A stretch of 64,000 nt of DNA from Sphingobacterium sp. HMA12 (GTDB lineage Bacteria > Bacteroidota > Bacteroidia > Sphingobacteriales > Sphingobacteriaceae). Within the stretch, counting starts at the first letter, position 1; the number at the start of each line of letters is the position of its first letter. Below, in pieces: positions 61,148-64,000 of this stretch. The stretch is taken from contig NZ_BEYR01000004.1 of the NCBI RefSeq assembly GCF_002933815.1, positions 372,001 through 436,000 on the forward strand, read 5' to 3'. Made by a program: the position numbers and the translations under genes. The notes beneath the pieces are model-generated. The model did not search any database and had not been told where the DNA came from. It was given only the letters and a program-made list of their open reading frames with translations.

Positions 61148-62047
61148 TTATATCCAGTGGATCCTGATCCCGTCTTTTTCCATTTTTCGGAAGTAAGTCA
61201 TTTGACGCTTGGCATATCGATGTATTTCCGTTTCTAATTTTGTGAGGAAGGTCGCGTAATCCAGTTGTTCAAGGAGATAAAGAGAAGCGTACTTATATTC
61301 TAATCCATAATATTGGAGTTGGTCATGGGAAATCCCCTCAGCTAATAATTGTTTGACTTCTTGTAAAAGGCCGTTTTCAATCCGCTCGTTCAGCCTCTTG
61401 CTAATACTTTCCCGCCTTTTCTCCAGCGGTGGATTTAATCCAATGACCAAAACTTCTAGGGTTTGCTGCTGTGGTTTGAAGCCTGGGTTTTGTTGGAGAA
61501 ATTCCAGTATTTCGATGGCCCGTATGATACGCTTATTCGTAGAGTGGTCTATCTGAAAATCCAAAGGACATGTATAGGTATTTAGCCGCTGCAATAAGGC
61601 CGACGTGGTCTGCCCTATAAGTACTTCTTTAAATCCTGCTATACTGGGTATCAACGCATAGGGTGTCTGTTGGATAACACTTTGCAAATATAAACCCGTG
61701 CCCCCGCATAAGATTGTATGTTTATCTTTTTTTAAAATGGATTGATAGGCCTGATTGAAATCCGTGATAAAATTTCCGAGATTGTATTTTGTGCCAGGCT
61801 CTTGTATATCAATGAGATGATATGGAATGTTTTGATATTCGGCGAGGTCTTTTCCGGTACCGATATCCATGCGCCGGTAAATTTGACGGGAATCTGCACT
61901 GATAATTTCAGCATCAATTTGTTGGGCAAGCTGTACTGCCAGTTTGGTTTTTCCGGAGGCTGTTGGGCCCAGGATAACGATTACTTTCTCTTTTGGAAGG
62001 GGTGCCCCTTCCAAAAGAGAAAGTATATGTTCTAATCTGTCTATCAC
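61148..62047 (-). CDS. miaA: tRNA dimethylallyltransferase
   Basis: A 299-residue enzyme that adds a dimethylallyl group to A37 of tRNAs reading UNN codons. GPTASGKT is the P-loop, ISADSRQIYRRMDIGTGK and CGGTGLYL are further motifs. The start is GTG 62047, overlapping the stop of the upstream oxidoreductase (GTGA). The N-terminus carries about 20 extra residues (MIDRLEHILSLLEGAPLPK) before the usual start of the P-loop strand, and this extension encodes a 21-base perfect hairpin. Confidence 0.94.
   Translation of the reverse strand: MIDRLEHILSLLEGAPLPKEKVIVILGPTASGKTKLAVQLAQQIDAEIISADSRQIYRRMDIGTGKDLAEYQNIPYHLIDIQEPGTKYNLGNFITDFNQAYQSILKKDKHTILCGGTGLYLQSVIQQTPYALIPSIAGFKEVLIGQTTSALLQRLNTYTCPLDFQIDHSTNKRIIRAIEILEFLQQNPGFKPQQQTLEVLVIGLNPPLEKRRESISKRLNERIENGLLQEVKQLLAEGISHDQLQYYGLEYKYASLYLLEQLDYATFLTKLETEIHRYAKRQMTYFRKMEKDGIRIHWI
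61982..62025 (-). promoter_or_regulatory. Perfect 21-bp hairpin within the first codons of miaA
   Basis: Left arm 61982-62002 and right arm 62005-62025 are exact complements, separated by two bases. In the miaA mRNA the hairpin begins 22 bases after the GTG. It lies in a reading-frame extension absent from typical MiaA proteins. Confidence 0.7.
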
Positions 62048-63216
62048 ACGACAAATTTAGTCCATTTTTCTGTTCCTTCGTTATTTTTTACAACAGTATC
62101 GATGAAAGTCATTCCTCTTACACCATCGTAAACAGTTGGAAAATCTTGTTGCTCAGGTGTCGGTGTTCTGCCTTCACGTTTTGCGGTAACAGTCAATGCA
62201 AAGTTACGGTAGATGTTCGCAAAGGATTCCAATAACCCTTCTGGGTGACCCGCAGGGATACGCGTATTATGTGTGGCAAAAGAGCTCAACGTATATGGAG
62301 CCGCATAAGCGTTTCCTGTACGGTACAATTGGCGCGGCTGATCGAGCATTTTGATGATCAGGTTGTTCGGGTCTTCATTGGCCCATTCCAGGCCTCCTTT
62401 TTCTCCATAAATACGGATGCGGACAGCGTTCTCCTCTCCTGCTGAGATCTGTGACGCCATTAATACACCTTTTGCGCCATTTTCAAAACGTAATAATACC
62501 GAACCATCATCATCCAATAGACGGCCTTCAACAAATGTTGTCAAGTCAGCACATAATTCTTCGATTTTTAATCCTGAAACATATTCTGCAAGATGAGCTG
62601 CATGGGTACCGATATCTCCCATTACCAATGACTTGCCCGAGCGTTTCGGGTCTGCACGCCAAGCAGCACCTGCGTTGCCCTCACGTTCGGTTAAACGGCT
62701 TAACCAGCCTTGCGGGTATTCAACAACAATCTTTCTTATTTTACCAAAATGGCCTTCTTTTACCATTGCTTTGGCCTGTTTGACCATTGGATAACCCGAA
62801 TAGGTATGTGTCAAACATAGCGTACGGCCTGTGCGTTCTACGGTCTCCTGCAATTCTTTTGCCTCTTCAACTGATACAGTCATTGGTTTTTCAACGACAA
62901 CATCGAAGCCTTTTTCCAAAGCTAATTTAGCAGGAGCAAAATGCAAAAAGTTAGGTGTAACAATCGTTACAAAATCCATGCGTTCTCCCTCAGGAAGCAA
63001 AGATTCTTTTTCGATCATCTCTTCATAGTTTAGATAGACACGCTCAGGAGCTACAAATAAGTCTTCTCCAGATTGTTTTGAGATCTGTGGATCAATGCTA
63101 AATGCACCACAAACCAATTCAATCTTACCATCCATAAAAGCGGCGATGCGGTGTACGGCTCCAATAAAGGCGTCATTTCCGCCTCCGACCATACCCATGC
63201 GAAGTTTTCTCTTCAT
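62044..63216 (-). CDS. Gfo/Idh/MocA family oxidoreductase
   Basis: A 390-residue NAD(P)-dependent oxidoreductase. GMVGGGNDAFIGAVHR is the nucleotide-binding turn, VVVEKPMTVSVEEA carries the family EKP motif, and GDIGTHAAHLAEYV the catalytic aspartate and histidine. The sugar-like substrate is unknown. It is directly upstream of miaA with a four-base overlap, an unusual pairing for miaA. Confidence 0.92.
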   Translation of the reverse strand: MKRKLRMGMVGGGNDAFIGAVHRIAAFMDGKIELVCGAFSIDPQISKQSGEDLFVAPERVYLNYEEMIEKESLLPEGERMDFVTIVTPNFLHFAPAKLALEKGFDVVVEKPMTVSVEEAKELQETVERTGRTLCLTHTYSGYPMVKQAKAMVKEGHFGKIRKIVVEYPQGWLSRLTEREGNAGAAWRADPKRSGKSLVMGDIGTHAAHLAEYVSGLKIEELCADLTTFVEGRLLDDDGSVLLRFENGAKGVLMASQISAGEENAVRIRIYGEKGGLEWANEDPNNLIIKMLDQPRQLYRTGNAYAAPYTLSSFATHNTRIPAGHPEGLLESFANIYRNFALTVTAKREGRTPTPEQQDFPTVYDGVRGMTFIDTVVKNNEGTEKWTKFVV

Positions 63217-63280
63217 AACGTTATTATTTTTGATTATTTATTTTTCAAACTCTTAAAGTGTACAATATACACAATTTAGC

Positions 63281-64000
63281 TTATTTTATATATAAAATCA
63301 TCTTGATGCTTCCCATGTTTTCCTTTAGAAAGCCGAGCGGAGCCTGATCTATCAATGCTTTTAGTTCTTCTTCGGTACGATAGGCATATCTTCGAGCACC
63401 AGCTACCCAGAAGTTGATCGGGTCCGTAATTTCTTTTGCGTTAAAGCCGATTTTTTCTAGGGAGGAATGTTGGCTCCAGTCCCGGTCTGTATAGGTCATG
63501 ATATCCCCCGGGGAGAAGTCTTTTGAAAATGCTTTTATTAATTTGCTTAGTCCGCCGATGACATTGTAACCGGATTTATTACAAAAGCGTAATAATTCGA
63601 AAGAACGATACTCATCATTTTTATCGTTCATGCGACGCCCGCCGGAAAAAACAGCGATGGAAACGAGTTCGCCATGCTCATATAGGCCGTATCGATATTT
63701 TCCGGGTAGTGGACTCTGTAGGTGATGTTCCACGAGAAACTGATGACTTACTTTTTTGTCAATTCGGGCAACGACTGTATTTCGTGCATAAATGCGTCGA
63801 TTATTCACCGATTTAGCGATAATGCGCTGGACAATGAGACCGAATTTTTCTACTAACTGATCTTCATCTATATGGATGCCAGATTCAGCTGTCTGGTGGC
63901 GTAAACGCTGTTCATTAGGGTAAATAAAGATTTTTTTTGTTAATTCAGAAGAGTCAATTTGTATAAATCCATCTAGTTCGGCCAGGGTTAGCTGCACTTC
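63281..64000 (-). CDS. Unrecognised protein, N-terminus may lie beyond the window
   Basis: About 239 residues reading to the right edge; a GTG at 63997 is a possible start but the frame continues to 64000. It contains ARNTVVARIDKKVSHQFLVEHHLQ, then YRYGLYEHGELVSIAVFSGGRRM, RSFELLRFCNKSGYNVIGG and MTYTDRDWSQHSSLEKIGF, a layout like GNAT-type or phage-like proteins with a histidine pair, but I cannot name the family. A moderately conserved appearance suggests a real gene. Confidence 0.6.
   Translation of the reverse strand, partial: EVQLTLAELDGFIQIDSSELTKKIFIYPNEQRLRHQTAESGIHIDEDQLVEKFGLIVQRIIAKSVNNRRIYARNTVVARIDKKVSHQFLVEHHLQSPLPGKYRYGLYEHGELVSIAVFSGGRRMNDKNDEYRSFELLRFCNKSGYNVIGGLSKLIKAFSKDFSPGDIMTYTDRDWSQHSSLEKIGFNAKEITDPINFWVAGARRYAYRTEEELKALIDQAPLGFLKENMGSIKMILYIK

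Overview
The window looks like chromosome of a Bacteroidota bacterium, most likely family Sphingobacteriaceae (a Sphingobacterium-like species); the genus is inferred from how the proteins look, not from a search. Supporting signs are many promoters of the Bacteroidota type (TTG, about 20 bases, then TAnnTTTG), weak ribosome binding sites, and lineage-typical families: tricorn-like S41 proteases, DUF3078, DUF6263, 7TMR-DISM sensor kinases, membrane LytTR regulators and a futalosine-pathway enzyme. No rRNA, CRISPR array or insertion sequence was seen.

Region by region. 1-18.2 kb is core genome: NIF3-like and zinc-ribbon proteins, a tricorn-like protease, a CPBP protease/DUF2007/cdsA run, anmK, gcvH, pdhB, mqnB, a pterin pair (PTPS/QueD-like and folE), then a cell-envelope run (O-methyltransferase, two GH73 glucosaminidases, a DUF3078 outer-membrane protein, an amidase). 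18.2-27.6 kb holds a sodium symporter with a 30-residue partner, a PIG-L deacetylase, a redox cluster (thioredoxin, DUF6952, peroxiredoxin), tRNA-Tyr, tRNA-Arg, a PAP2 phosphatase and an MFS transporter. 28-32.2 kb has a second tricorn-like protease and a carboxypeptidase-regulatory-domain protein.

32.54-43.43 kb is an integrated mobile element inserted in a tRNA-Lys(CTT) gene. A 47-bp exact direct repeat bounds it; the intact tRNA lies at the integrase end and an orphaned promoter plus 5' half lies at the other. It carries a tyrosine integrase, a replication-like block (358-aa and 173-aa proteins of unknown function and an SF2-helicase-like protein), a RadC/JAB protein, a small membrane/lipoprotein cluster behind a hairpin-rich leader, and cargo at the far end: a DUF4145 protein, a roughly 370-nt hairpin-rich region, and a translationally coupled pair (DUF4365 nuclease-like protein plus a 360-aa partner). 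No conjugation or capsid gene is visible, so it resembles a small integrative or satellite-type island with possible defence cargo.

43.5-64 kb returns to chromosome: a signalling cluster (response regulator; an operon of GNAT-like acyltransferase, SAM methyltransferase, 7TMR-DISM histidine kinase and receiver-kinase hybrid), an amidohydrolase, a LytTR regulator with an inverted repeat over its start codon, a second CPBP protease, an SH3 lipoprotein, twin small envelope proteins, a D-2-hydroxyacid dehydrogenase, an AOS-family PLP enzyme, then HU, TPR protein, a 29-residue COX24-like basic protein and RNase G, and finally miaA (with a 21-bp perfect hairpin in its first codons), a Gfo/Idh/MocA oxidoreductase and a partial gene at the right edge. 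The leads I rate highest are the tRNA-Lys element with its DUF4365 pair and structured RNA regions, and the acyltransferase/methyltransferase/sensor-kinase operon.
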